64,000 nucleotides of DNA from Xenoacremonium recifei (lineage: Eukaryota > Ascomycota > Sordariomycetes > Hypocreales > Nectriaceae). The stretch spans positions 372,001 to 436,000 of the forward strand of contig WOFQ01000005.1 in NCBI GenBank assembly GCA_012184525.1, written 5' to 3'. Under the pieces are notes generated by a model. The model was not told the origin of the DNA. It did no database searches and was given only the letters and a program-made list of their open reading frames with translations. This document shows, in pieces, positions 1-11,529 of this stretch (positions are counted from its first letter, which is position 1; each line of letters starts with the position of its first letter). Both the position numbers and the translations under genes were made by a program.

Positions 1-1672
1 CAGGTTGCGGGATGCACATGATATTCAAGGCAGACTGTTCGACTACTTGTGCCGAATCCCAAGGCAGCCAGCCTACATTTTTGCGGCGGCTTAGGAGGCT
101 ATCAGTCGACGAAATAGCTGGCCCTTATGGATGGAAGGTTTTCGATTTCTCTGTTTTAAATGTAATATCAGATCTGCTATGGGTTTTCATTGGTGAAATC
201 AATATTCAACATCTCCGCCATCAACCATGTTCGATCCTACTCAGTCTGCTGATGTTGATCTATCCATGCTCTACGGAGAAGGCCACAAGGTGTTTATCAG
301 ACTGCAAGAAGAGACCATGAAGCAGATACTAATACTCCTTATTTACTTGAATAGCAATAGATAAATCGGCTGTAAATGGAAGCCTTAGCTGCGCCACTTA
401 CTGAGTTGCCTACTCTCCCAAACACCATTTTCCCTTTGGTGGCATGATAAGATGCATTCGCCGTGGTTCTCGTATCCGATTTCCAGGCCATACCCGTTTC
501 TGTGGTTTACACCGGTCACCATCATAGTCGGGGTTCTTCTGGGGGTCCTCTTTACCTAGGTCAACTTGGGTTCGAGTGGCCTCTATCTGGAGCCCATATT
601 TACAGGGGACCTCAATGTCACGGTGGCCATAAGAACACAACTATGTAGACATCGCGATACGTTAAGATCGACTAACGAGCTTCCCTAGGTGGCTCATGAA
701 ACCCCCTTTCACCGGGAAGCACAACCTAGAACCCAAAGGTGAACACAAGATGTCATATGCCGGGCATAGCTTCTTTACTTATACACGGGGTTTCCAGTAC
801 ACAGTCAAGTCACTCACGCACTTGAAGACAATTGTTGAAGATGTGGAATCGTTTCCCGCTGTTCCTTACGCGGACGATACCCTCCAAGATTGTTTTCTTG
901 ACGAAGCAGTCGTCAAACTCCGCAAATCCGGTGCTTCGGCAGAATCGACGTGGTGGTTTTCCTGGATGAATACAATTGTAGGAGCAACATCGTCCTGTGC
1001 TGTAACATCTCAGCTTGGACCGGTTAATCTCACGCTTGCGTTGCAATACTTTGGCCCGGACAGATCATCATTCCCCCCATGTTCTCAAGGACAACTACAC
1101 AGCACATTCCAGCATCTAGTGGGCGACCAGACTGATGAATGTCTATATTTCCGGCGTCTTGTCAAGTCATGTCTCAGATACAGACCATACGCGGCAAGGA
1201 GAAGGATCATAACCGGGCTTATGGGAATATCAGCTGGAACGCAACCCCAAACGGACACCGGGAATTTTCCCTTCCTTCCTCAGAACTGAGCGCTTACTGC
1301 TTTTGCCTGAGAAAGCCTGAGCTGGACTGAGCTAGTGGTGAGCCAGCCTGAGCCAGGTGTCACGACACACCTCTGGCCGTTATGCCACAGGAGCCAAAAT
1401 TTAGAAACAACTTCAGAGCATTTGCATTTTGTCTTATGGAGCATTCAACGGTAAACTATAAGTAGATTAAATCCCAGATAAGAGATGTCGCGTATCTCAT
1501 TTTGACTCTACGCTCTCGTGCAACAGCGTCGCTTTAATAAACCCAGCATATTAACATTACGATGAGCACCCAATGCCCCGACGCTTATACAGCCCAGTTT
1601 CGATATATCGTACAGAATCCAACAAACGCCCGTAAGAAATCATGAACAAAATTAGGCCCCCCAGTCTTCAAA
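1..1672. other. gene-poor tract with a HET relic
   Basis: Apart from the HET-domain fragment at 227-364, I see no supportable gene here. A 197-codon open frame at 696-1289 (+) has no motif or splice pattern that I recognise, and its reverse strand is also partly open. The tract looks like decayed accessory DNA beside the HET relic. Confidence 0.5.
227..364 (+). pseudogene. HET-domain gene fragment (relic)
   Basis: This 45-codon frame contains DVDLSMLYGEGHKVFIRLQEE, which matches the block M-[LY]-YGEG-x-KAF-x-RLQEEI found in many NACHT-associated HET (heterokaryon incompatibility) proteins. Neither the upstream part of the HET domain nor the usual downstream block could be found in any frame nearby, and the frame ends at a TAA at 362-364. 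It is therefore a broken remnant rather than a working gene. The full-length family member would trigger cell death on non-self fusion; that is family knowledge and says nothing about this fragment. Confidence 0.7.
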
Positions 1673-2375
1673 TCAAGCTTGCAACAGCTCAGACATCCAG
1701 ATCCAGCAGCATAGAACGGGAACAGCAGCCAGCAGAACCCACCAGAGTTCAAGCGTGAATCTTGCTTTGAGCCATCGCGGAATGAGACGGGCGATCTTTG
1801 ATCTATGAGAACAAGTGCTTGTGCCGTAAACCAAGCATCCTAGCCCCGGCCGTGATTCGCATTCCATATGTTCTCGGCGTCGCTGCATCAATAGGCTAAG
1901 TCACAGCATTAGTTGACATGGATTTCTCAGGAGAAAGGTTCGAGGATTCATACGGCACACTACCCCGACAGAACCGGAGATCACTTCCCAAGTCGCATCG
2001 ACGGTCGTTAGGGCATTCAAGATGAAGCATCCGACGTTCCATCAGCCACTCCACCTTCAGTCGAACGCCGGTATCGACGAGGCTGTAGAAGTAGGCATTG
2101 GTATGCTTGAGAGATAAGGCATCCGGGTAGATAAGCAATTTTGAGATGGCATGATGCAGCTCGACCGGCAGAGAAAGGAAGTCGGGCCGCGGCTTTTTCA
2201 CGGAGGACAGCGTTTGCATCGGAGCCTTGCCGGAGTCCGGCTCCGGAGCGGGCCTGGTTGTGGGGCGTCGAGAACGGATCGAAATAGGGGCCATCGGAGC
2301 TGGGAGTCGGGTATGGCAGCGATGAGAAAAACTATGTGAAATGGTAGTCTGAGCCCTGTTGCGCCTGGGATTCAC
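1673..2375 (-). CDS. F-box-type protein with C-terminal membrane segment
   Basis: Two exons, 2375-1954 and 1895-1673, give 214 residues. The 58-nt intron starts GTATGA and ends TTAG, and it restores the conserved block CRGSVPLLMQRRREH across the junction. Residues about 65-100 (DFLSLPVELHHAISKLLIYP and onward) resemble an F-box, the adaptor helix bundle that binds Skp1 in SCF ubiquitin ligases. A Cys-containing segment follows (HLECPNDRRCD, then ECESRPGLGC), and the protein ends in a hydrophobic stretch (LELWWVLLAAVPVLCCWIW) that should be a membrane anchor. This F-box/Cys/tail-anchor layout is common in fungal genomes as unnamed proteins. Substrates are unknown. The start is the first Met of the open frame; an internal Met at about residue 28 is possible. 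Confidence 0.75.
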
Positions 2376-3232
2376 GGTGGGCTTTGTACGTGGTGGCTGC
2401 CTTGAAGGAACTATCAGTCGCTAGGATATGTGCCAGCGTGGTCACTTTTCAGGCAGCCAAGCGGCTTGGGCGGTGCGAGTTAGCGGGTTTCAGGACTGCA
2501 GAACCGCGGTGGCAGCAGAGGTCCTGAAGTCCTGGACAAGTGGACAGGTCACGAGGATCATGTTTCTTATCCGGGAGTCCTGCCAGGCAGCTAAATTAAG
2601 CACCAGAAGGAACGTAAGGGATGAATTGTCGTCTACGCGTCGCCAGAGCCGGAAGAGTCAGGCCGGCAAAAACAGCCTAACAATGGAGACGGATTATTGA
2701 AGTGCCTGGACCATGTTACTCGAAAAGTCGAGTATTGCTTGGCCAACAATGCGAGTGGCGAGAACAATCAACAAGCGACTCCTACAGGGGTGTCCGTCCC
2801 ATAGCTGACTAAATACCCAGGAACTGCCTGACACGACAATGGTCCCTAGTGGAATATTCACGTGTTTGCATTGGCGACTCATTCATTTGCAGGAAGCCTA
2901 GAGTACAGCTTACGCGATAAAAATCGCCGTCCAAGAGCGTTGCGTAGGTATCCAACCAGAAGAGGATCAATTAGCCAAAAGTTACGGACAGTAGTAGCCG
3001 TCTATACTTACTGTCCCATTTTCGACATCTACCCCGGGCACTAGAGGCCAGAACAGGCCTCTAGCGTCACAAGTCAAGCTCTGGGGCTCCCGTGCCAGGG
3101 CATGTCAACCAGTAATACAGGCCCAAATCTTTAACTTAAGTTTGCAAATCTCACGTACATAATGAGCCGATTTTGAAGAAATGTTCGTATTCGTCTTTAG
3201 CCCTAAACTGTCCAATGTCCTCAATGTCCCAC
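2376..3232. other. intergenic, no gene seen
   Basis: The tract separates the 5' end of the F-box-type gene from the 3' end of the helical-protein gene. Short open frames on both strands have no recognisable motifs. It probably holds the F-box gene promoter and the downstream gene's 3' UTR. Confidence 0.5.
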
Positions 3233-5735
3233 TCAAAAGTCAGAGTCAGCGTTTGCGTTCGCCTCTACACGCATACCGCTGGGCAGGTTATCCTTGACTG
3301 CATCCTGAATCACCTCGCCACCAGTTCTCATAGCCTGGATGATGCCAGCCGCAGGCATGGGAACGCCGACTTTGTGCAACATGTCTGTTTGCTCCGCGAT
3401 AGCGTCGATGCGGCTCTGAAGGCCGTCCGAGATTTCCTGCTGCTTCTATAATTGGGAAGAGGTTAATGTTAGTGGTATTCATCAAGGTCAAAACTTTTTT
3501 AGTCTGAAAAGGTACATGGGCTCTCACCTGGGCAACAAGCTCATTGATAGCCTTATGCGCAGCATCTGTGAAGTTGTTGAGCTGATCGCGCTTGGGAGCG
3601 ATCTCTTCGGCAGTCTTTGTGACCTTGCTTAGTTCCGTGAGAAGGTCAAGGCCCGGGTTGACGTATTGGGCATGCACAGTGGTATACATCTGGCAGATCA
3701 TCTGTAGAAGATCAAAGTACGCCTTGATCTGCAGGGTTGAGATATAGATCGTCTCGATATCGAGGTTGTTGAGCTTCAGCATACCCCTCTGAGCAGCCTC
3801 CTGCCCGATAGCAGTGACATCAGTGTCGAAGTTCTTCACCTTGGTCTCAATGATGACCTTGACCATGGTAGAAAGAGCATTGAAGAAGGTAGTCAGCTTG
3901 CTGATCTGCACTTTGAGCTCGACCAGAATGGCGATGCATTCAATCAAGATCTCCTTGACACGCTCAAGAGCGGCACCAGCAATCTCGATGCCCTTGAGCT
4001 TAGTCTGAATGCCAGTCAACCTTTTCTGAACCTCCGCGGCAGCTTCGACAGCCTTAGTGTAGTTGGCCTGGGCGGTCTCAAGGGCCTTTTGATTGAGGGC
4101 AAGCTTCTCGGTGGCAGTGCTCAGGGCGGCAGTGACAGCACTATTGTCCTTCTTATCACTAGCCACAGAGATGTTATTCATCTTCGGTGCGTTTGAAGAA
4201 GAGCCGGGGAATGACTTTGCTGTAGTCTCAAGCTTGGTGACAGTGAGCTTCGCCTGGGTAATAGCATCTTGCCACTTCTTGATAGAAGCTTGATCCGTCT
4301 TTGCGGAGCTAAGCTTCTGCTGGTTAGCGACTTCCTTCTTGATCTCCTCGACGATAGCAATACTGGAGTCAAAGGCAGCAGCAAGCTCAGTGCTAGGCGC
4401 ACTGGTACCCAGACGTGCAGACTTCTGTTGCATCTGGAGGTTGCTGAGGAGCCAAGTAAGACCCTCAGTACCGGATCCCTTATTAGACGCCTGGTCCTTG
4501 AACTTCGACCAGTCCGGCGTATTGCCCTCACCAGCAGTAAGGTAGGCCAAGAGCGTAGTCATGAAGGGAGCAAGAAGAGGGGCGGCGACATATGCAGGAT
4601 CAGTCTCAGGAGTTGCATCGTTGAACTGAAGAGTCGCACCGCCAGGCTGAGCGCCCTGCTGGCCTCCGAGAAGAGCCTGGGCCATGGGTGGTGCACCCGG
4701 AGCATTGAGCGCACCCTGACGACCAGCTTGGGCGAGACCGCTTACAACTCCATTGACTGCAGACATGGGATTCGCGGCATTGACAATGGCAGGCAGTGCC
4801 TGGGCAATAAGCGCTGGTCCCGCAGAAGTAATAGCAGTTAAAGCACCCATAGCACAGGTCTCCCAAGCTGCGAAAAGACTTTATTAGCATTGTATGGCAT
4901 AGTAATGGGCGAGAAAAAGTCAATTTACCAGATGGAACAGCATCGTTCGCGGCCTGAAATGCCTTCTCCTGCTTGGCCAGCGACTTCTTCATCTCTTCAG
5001 AAGCCTTGTCGGCCTTGTCGAGTTCCTTGTTTGTGTAGCTTGCCTCAATCTCAGCCTGTAACTTAGCGGACAGATTGTCTTGCGCCTCCTTCTCAGTCGT
5101 ACCGTGCTTCTGGACAGAGGCCTGGTGGAACTCGGAAACAGCCAGAAGCCAGGTATCAAAGGCCTTCTCGGTGTCCTGAGCGTAGTTGAGGCAGTTGTTG
5201 GACATCCTGCGCAACTTTACAAGCTCGTTGGTCAAGTTGCGTTGAGTGTCTGGAAGGCCCTGGATGGCCTTGACAGTGCGAGAGACGGTCTCTATGAGCT
5301 CGGAAGACGTGCCAGCGATAGCTGACATGTTACTTCCCGCAACGCGAAATGCCTTGTCACCCTCCGAGGCAATACAGACCAGACAGGCCCTGAGGGTTGG
5401 GTTTGTGGCAACACTAGAGATGATTAGGTCCTTGTTCCCGTGGGATGACTGGGGAACTAATGAAGGGGAACAAACCGCAAATACTTGAATCCGCCAGCGG
5501 GGACAGCGTCGGCCAAGCTGATAGCTGCGGCCTCGGGTGAAGCTGCGGCAACATGGCAAGCGCCAACCAACGTAATGGCGGTCGGAGCTGCGGAGAGAAG
5601 CTCATTCCAGTTGTACTGAAAGAGAAGAGACTCCTTGACCTCTTGAACAAACTGGGCTCCCGCCTTGCCTCCGTGAGTCTTCTTCAAGACGGCCTGTTGA
5701 GCAGCCTCAACCTTGGCAAGATCATCAGCAGACAT
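3233..5735 (-). CDS. long alpha-helical protein, possible pore-forming-toxin-like component
   Basis: Four exons (5735-5476, 5413-4929, 4867-3528, 3445-3233) with consensus splice sites give 765 residues. There is no signal peptide. Residues 1-90 form a compact conserved N-terminal region. About 110-250 is helical. An Ala/Gly/Gln-rich linker follows at about 250-310, then a long heptad-rich helix pair. Within that pair lies a strongly hydrophobic helical segment (positions about 4000-3850) containing ECIAILVELKVQ, flanked by charged helices. This overall form (long helical stalk with an internal hydrophobic hairpin) is what YaxA/XaxA-type alpha-pore-forming proteins look like, but I see no diagnostic motif, so the assignment is inference. 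The gene is divergent from a second helical protein at 6701-7775, which suggests a two-part system. A TATAAA lies 137 bp upstream. Alternatively it could be a structural or cytoskeletal coiled-coil protein. Confidence 0.72.
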
Positions 5736-5871
5736 GGTGGTAGTCTCGGGAGGAAGAGGTAAGATTTTCTAAGAAGGGAATAATAATATTATGTTGTAAT
5801 TCTTTTGTAATGGGCAGTGATGGTTGTTGACAAGCTTATTGGTAGTGAGTCCGATGAGCGAAGCTGCCCTC

Positions 5872-5877
5872 TTTATA
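5872..5877 (-). promoter_or_regulatory. TATA box of the minus-strand helical-protein gene
   Basis: TATAAA read on the minus strand, 137 bp upstream of the ATG at 5735. The spacing suits a fungal core promoter with a 5' leader of about 100 nt. Confidence 0.5.
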
Positions 5878-6308
5878 CTTTACAAGGAGCCAGTCTAACA
5901 TTTCCTACTTTATAAGCTCACATTGTGTAGATCTATCATGCTCAACCAAGCTTCTCATTCAAGCAGACCACTGGGGCACTACGGGAAGCCGGTCTAGGCT
6001 TCGGCTGCTCCCTGTATCATGGGTTCTCTCTGAATAAGCGCCCGGCTTTCCTAGTTCAATATCCTCCGCCAATTCTCACTATGGGTGCGGAACTATTGGA
6101 TCTGTCTTTTCATGTGCAGGCAGCCACTGCTCGCATCTATTGCCTATTAGATCTCTTTCAGCGCCACTATGGTGGTCTCTTTACCCAAAATGATTCTTCA
6201 GCCAGCCAAACAACATCACACGAAGTGATTCCCCCATAGCCCCTCTGAAGACAGGTCTCGAACACGAGTTCGTCAGGGGGACTATCAGCTGTACAGGGGT
6301 GTTTCCGG

Positions 6309-6325
6309 CCGGAGGCATACTCCGG
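6309..6325. promoter_or_regulatory. CGG inverted repeat, candidate Zn2Cys6 binding site
   Basis: CCGGAG-gcata-CTCCGG is a perfect 6-bp inverted repeat with a 5-bp spacer, immediately preceded by another CCGGCC. Zn2Cys6 (Gal4-class) dimers typically bind inverted CGG triplets; here the triplets read CGG-N9-CCG. It lies roughly midway in the shared promoter of the helical-protein pair, so one factor could control both genes. Binding is inferred from sequence only. Confidence 0.5.
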
Positions 6326-6700
6326 AGTAAATCACAGAGTGGAGAAGTTCAAAACGCTATCATGAGAGACCATACCTTTCTAAACTCTTTGTGATCTGGA
6401 TTCAATATTTCCAGCGTTGCGACGTAATAGTGGCTTGGCAGACCAAAGCTGCAAGAAGGGTTCTCGACCGTGCCACCAACTTGCCAAGAAGGGATCACTT
6501 TCTGGAAGAGATTTTGGGAGAAATAAATTAACCCCAGGATTTAGTATTTGGTCTAGAAATCTTTTGCTTGAAACAGGACACCCTTCCTTACAATCCTTAT
6601 AGGAGGTCATCGCTCTGTCAAACAACCAAATTCTACAAACCTACATTCTTCATATTGAACACCTTTATTCTTCAAAGTTCTCTCCTCATTTTTTGTCACA

Positions 6701-7775
6701 ATGTATAACATATATCTTGACTCGTTACACAATCTCCGGGCCAAATCGTACAAGTTCCAGCAACTTCTTGAAGACCAGCGTGCTGAAGATGGTACGCTTT
6801 TTAGTGAAGCTGCCGCTTCACTTGACAGGGCCAATGATGCCGCCTTTGAGGGACTTGAGACTCTAGTCGTCCAGCTCTTGCAAATAGCGGATGGTGATTC
6901 ACCTGTCGGCAAAGACGCTGTACCACAGCTCCCCATTGCTATCGACCTCTTCCACAAGCTGGCCAAGTCCTGTGAAGCTTCTGTCGACCGCATCGGTCAG
7001 GAGTTCATAGATACGACTCAGAACGGTGGGGAGAACAGGCAGACTCAAAACGATATCCAGGCCCTGCTTGACAGCATTAATGAGGAGGTCCGCGGCAAAC
7101 AAGACGCGCTCCAAAGGGCTGAAGGCTGGTCAAAGACCTGCTACGACAGTCTTGAGACTGCTAAAGGCAATCTAAGGGGTGCAAGAGACAAGAGAGACGT
7201 AAGCGCGCTTTATGTTTCATATACTTCTTTGAGCTTTTTGCTAAACATTCATCCGCGTGGTTTAGGGCTGGTACGAGGTATCCTCCTTCTTTGGCGGCGG
7301 CGGAGACATCGACGAGCAAGTCCGAACGAACGAGCGAAACGTCGATAACTGCCAACGAGACTTTGACAATGCTAAAAACTCTGAGAATGATTGCAGGAAC
7401 AACCTCGTCAATCTGCAGGGCTTGATCCCATCGGCACAGGAGATTAAGAGGCTCTTGGATGATCTCTTCTGGCAGATGAACGCTGAGTATGAGAAGATCG
7501 TCAAGGACAGAAAGATCATCGAACGGACTTGGGTAGCTACTAGGACGCTTGACTACCACGTCAGCACCAATGATGTTGACACCTCCCGTGATGACATTCT
7601 ACGCCATGTGGTTCAGTTGGTCCACGAGAGAGTGGAACAAGTGGATGAGGATCCGGATGTACAGCGGTTCAAGGAGAACATCGAGAGACGAATGCGCGAA
7701 ACTCTGGGTGAAGCTAAGGTGGAAGAGCTTCACCAGGAGAAGAAATTCCTTCCAATGGAAGATGTCAATTTTTAG
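6701..7775 (+). CDS. coiled-coil protein, putative partner of the divergent helical protein
   Basis: Two exons (6701-7198, 7266-7775) are joined across a 67-nt GTAAGC...TTTAG intron and give 335 residues. The protein is almost wholly alpha-helical and charged. A heptad-rich region spans about residues 100-165. A short glycine run (FFGGGGD) follows just after the splice junction, then a second long helical region. There is no signal peptide or obvious membrane span. I do not recognise a named family. It faces the 765-residue helical gene across one promoter, and such divergent helical pairs recall A/B subunits of two-component pore-forming systems. That reading is inference. A cytoskeletal or scaffold role is equally compatible with the sequence. 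Confidence 0.75.
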
Positions 7776-9512
7776 TCGACTTATACTAGTTTCAGTTTCT
7801 CATTTGTCAATGGCTTTACGCCACTGAAACTAAAGAACATGTAGTTGTAATGCACTATGGTATTAGGCGATTCATGCTCCATCTTTAATTAAAGACACTG
7901 TGAGGTTATGTGTAGCACCGGTAAAAGTCGTCTGAGCCGCTATCCCTGCCACTGTACGGAGTAGCAAGTCGAGAACTCTAGGTGAGCAGGGGTAAGGCAC
8001 CTGGTACCGAGTCGAAGTTCAGAACTAATATAGTGTCTCGGCATCCGCGGCGCGGGCCGTTGGCGCTCGGGACTATTTACCAAGGGATCCACGCGGGAAG
8101 AACTAGTGGCAGATGGAATGAGCCGAGATTGCAAAAAAGCTCCAACCGAGGTGATTGGCAATGTGATCAATGGTCCAGACGGACTATAGCTTGTTAAGTC
8201 CAGGGGGGTGGCTGCGTTCAGACCCGAATAGGCTGTCTCGGCTGTTTCTAGACGTGGATGGCTTCCGAAGTCTGCCATGATGGGATCATTTACCTCAAGA
8301 ATAGTAATTCCTCTCAAAGACTATTGTTTTACTAAGCCTATGGTGTGCTACCAGGCCCCTGTCTCCTTGATTAAACAATACTCACAGGCTACTGAAGACG
8401 CTGTGAAGAGGATGGCCGATGCTATCCTAGACCAAGTAGAGCTTTGCCCAACGGCGCTAGTCTACTTGCCTCAACACTTTTAGCAGGTAGGTTGGCCCAG
8501 TCTCGCATCTTGATGAAGGTGAAGTCCGCAGGCTACACGCTGCAGGACGGCTTCTTCTAGTCATCAGGGAACATCTATCAAGTACGCAATTACAAAAGCA
8601 GCAGCAAATATCTCTTTTGCTAGCCCAAACAAGGACTAGATAATTGCCAAAAGGTTTGATCCATATATGTTGAGTGACAGAGATTTCGAGTTTGTGTTGA
8701 GACATGTTTGCAGTTGGAAAGAGAACTAAGTCGGCGGGCGGGCTGGGTATGCGGAATCGGCGTTCCTTGCTGAACTAGTGTGGTTCGTATCAACTAGTTT
8801 ACCCCAGGTCAGCTAGCCACGGGACGGAGGAAGCCGGCGAATTAATGTGTCTAGACACTGCTCAAGGCAGGGGTTGATATCTCGAAGCAGTAAGATCAGT
8901 CAATAATCCCAAGTTCATCAGCTACACACGGCATAGATCGCAAGGGCGATTGCGGAGATTATTGGGAGACCTGTGCCTGGGGTGAGGGACCTCCGGAATA
9001 TATGATCCGAGGCTATGTTCAGTGGCTGGCTAAGGTGCGAAGGTCAGGGTGATAGAGGAGCTAGACGTGGTTCGCAGGGTTTATTAGGAGGCGGAAGACC
9101 AGACAGATCATGCTAAGTTGAAAAATGGTCTGGGCGCTTATATTCAGCTCGCTTACAGGTGGCCTCTATTGTCCTTCGGGTCGCTCCGTGGTCCGGATTT
9201 AGACTTTCAAGCTCAGGTGGCATAAAATCAATATTCCAACAATAGTTCTTCGCTAAGCTGTAGACGAGGGCTGAATTTCACTTTTTTAGCCTGTTGTAAT
9301 TGAAGCTAATGAAAACAAAATATTGATGTTAACATTGCCAAAACTGATTGGTGCTTGGCACGGCCACCTTCCAGTATAAAAATGTCTTTGACGATCCCGA
9401 GATTATGCTGTTGCCGGTAGTGTCACCTTCAAGAACTTCAACGACATCTTCGATCAGATAACACCTTCTACTATTGTCCTCCTTCGTACGACTTCACAGT
9501 AACATTCTCATA
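7776..9512. other. 1.7-kb intergenic tract
   Basis: No gene can be supported. Short frames at 7940-8317 (-) and 8277-8483 (+) overlap each other and lack motifs. The last 140 bp form the promoter of the protease gene. The 9220-9360 stretch is clearly AT-richer than the rest. Confidence 0.5.
9375..9380 (+). promoter_or_regulatory. TATA box of the protease gene
   Basis: TATAAA lies 133 bp upstream of the ATG at 9513 and is followed by a pyrimidine-rich leader, a usual fungal core-promoter layout. Confidence 0.45.
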
Positions 9513-11083
9513 ATGGAAAAGAGTATGGCCTTTCGACGGAATACATTTATAATGCGGCATACTGAGTGATTATTCCATCTAGCTCAATCGCAAACGCAGT
9601 TGGAAATCGCCCAAATTTATGAAAGAGTGGTCAAACAAGCGATTCAGATAAGACTCACGCAAAATAAATACGCTGAGCTTCAATGTGTTGAATTCAAGTT
9701 GAGTCCACAGACGGACGCCGCCGTCGCGGAAGTCTGGACTAAAAACTCTACTCATAAGCTGTGGGTTGACTTCAAAAAAGAGGTCGAAGATTCAACAGCC
9801 AAATCTAAACATCCTTTCCAACTTTCTATTCTAGATGTATCACAGACATATATCGCACAGAGCTTTCCTATCACCCCATATGCCCTCGGCAGAAGCGTCA
9901 ATATTGACGGTGTCTCCCGTGGCAGCGGCACAATGGGAGGCTACCTTATTGTGACCGACAAGGAGAAGCAGGTAAGAACAGGCGGGCCCCTTCATATCGG
10001 TATCATAGACTCATTAGAGTATATGTGCTCGAAGAATTTATTCTAACATCGTAGCAGGACAAGGTGATATTCGGGCTCACAAACAATCATGTGGTCAATA
10101 TGTCGAAAGCCACACAGGGACAGGGCAAGTGAATCGCTCCTGAAACTGCTCGTTTTGCCTTACTAACTACACTATCTTCTGTTCGTTTAGATACTAATCC
10201 TGTAGGCCTTAATAAGAATTCGATCATCATACCAAGTCAGGACGACTTCAAGACAGCCAAAGCCGACGTGCTCAAAAAGAGGGTCACTGATGTCACGGTA
10301 CCTGAGTCTCCGTTTTCTGTTGGCACCGTGGAACACGCTTCTGGTCGTCGAATCACTTCCACGGAACCTTACCGACTTCTAGACTGGGCATTGGTCCATA
10401 GTAGCCAGAAGACTTTCCAAGACGATAGGAATGTATTCAAGAAGGATTACAAAGTTAATGGCGTGCCTGTAAGTCTTCTTAATTTGTTACAATTTCCCTG
10501 AGCGATTATCCAAATTCGGAATCTGCTCCACTGCCCTCCCAGTATTACAGTCAAGTGTCCGCTACAATAATACGGACGCTGAAACTTAGGTCAAGGACCA
10601 AAATTTACTCAACTTCATGTGAAGCTAACAATATGTTTTACTTTACAAAAGAAAAGCGACATACCAAAGGCCCTTGCGGGGAAGCTTCCCGTCAAACGAA
10701 TTGTCTCTCGTAACAGTAGGATCCAACCAGGCGACATTGTCTTCAAATTTGGTCGGACGACCGGCTGGACTCAGGGAGTTATTCACTACGAACTGCATAA
10801 GATCAATCTGGAAGAAGCAGAAACGTGGAAGGGTACGATTCATAACCCTAACAATATCAAAGAATCGGAAGAGCTTTTTGTCAGTTCGCAGACGTGCAAG
10901 GGCTTTTGTGAAGGAGGCGACTCTAGCTCATGGATACTAAACGAGCAAGGAGAGTTGGCAGGACTTCTGTGGGGCAAATACGGCGGATGTGTTTTTATCA
11001 CCGATATTCACACGGTCCTTGACAGCATTCGGGAGCTGTGCAATTGGCAGAATAAAGATATCGATGTACTGGGAGAACTTTGA
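9513..11083 (+). CDS. trypsin-like (PA-clan) serine protease, intracellular
   Basis: Five exons give 391 residues: 9513-9522, 9583-9971, 10058-10124, 10191-10468 and 10652-11083. The trypsin-fold triad is visible in order. His sits in GLTNNHVV, after GGYLIVTDKEK and an intron. Asp sits in RLLDWALV. Ser sits in CEGGDSSSWI, which corresponds to the GDSGG motif, followed by AGLLWG. There is no signal peptide or pro-region, so it should act in the cytosol. Such non-secreted S1-like domains are known as fungal NLR-associated effector domains. About 130 helical residues precede the catalytic part. Intron 3 appears to use a GC donor (GGCAAGT at 10124), since no GT donor nearby keeps the frame. The first exon is only 10 nt and is the least certain part. 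Confidence 0.8.
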
Positions 11084-11529
11084 CATCGATTTGCTTAAAG
11101 AGAGGAGGAGAAACGGAAGATTCAATTATCAGCAATAGTGCTATAACAACGTTGGCATCTACCCTCATTAAGACATGAAGGAGATCGGACCCTTTCCGTT
11201 ATATAAAACACTCATTCCGCAAAGTTGGTTTTAAATATTAGTTTCCTAGTGGTATAATACATGACCCACTATAGCAGAGTCTGTGTATGCAAAAAAACGT
11301 AAGTATCAGTGCTGTCATATTCACAAATCAAACCAATAACTACAACTCAGCTACAAATTTGAAATCTAGACGTATTTCACAAGAAAACCTTCTATAAACG
11401 CTATAACAGATCTGAGGATACCGGTAGCTGTTACCTGTAGCAGAGAGTAAACGTATGAGCGGGAAAAGAATGTTTCTGAAGTCTAGCTAGCTAGACTGTC
11501 GAGTAGGCCACGACATAACACTAGCAACA
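11084..11529. other. convergent 3' intergenic region
   Basis: 446 bp between the stop of the protease gene (+) and the stop of the kinase-ankyrin gene (-). It is AT-rich with no open frame of note and probably holds both terminators. Confidence 0.5.

Larger units (their letters stand above)
5736..6700. promoter_or_regulatory. shared divergent promoter of the two helical-protein genes
   Basis: This 965-bp region lies between the starts of two divergently transcribed genes (5735, - and 6701, +) and has no credible coding frame. It carries a TATA element for the minus gene and a CGG-type inverted repeat near its middle, both listed separately. Co-regulation of the pair is inferred from this arrangement. 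Confidence 0.55.

Noticed and set aside
696..1289. 197-codon plus-strand frame near the HET relic
   Set aside because: No recognisable motif and no splice continuity; cannot be told apart from chance in this decayed tract.
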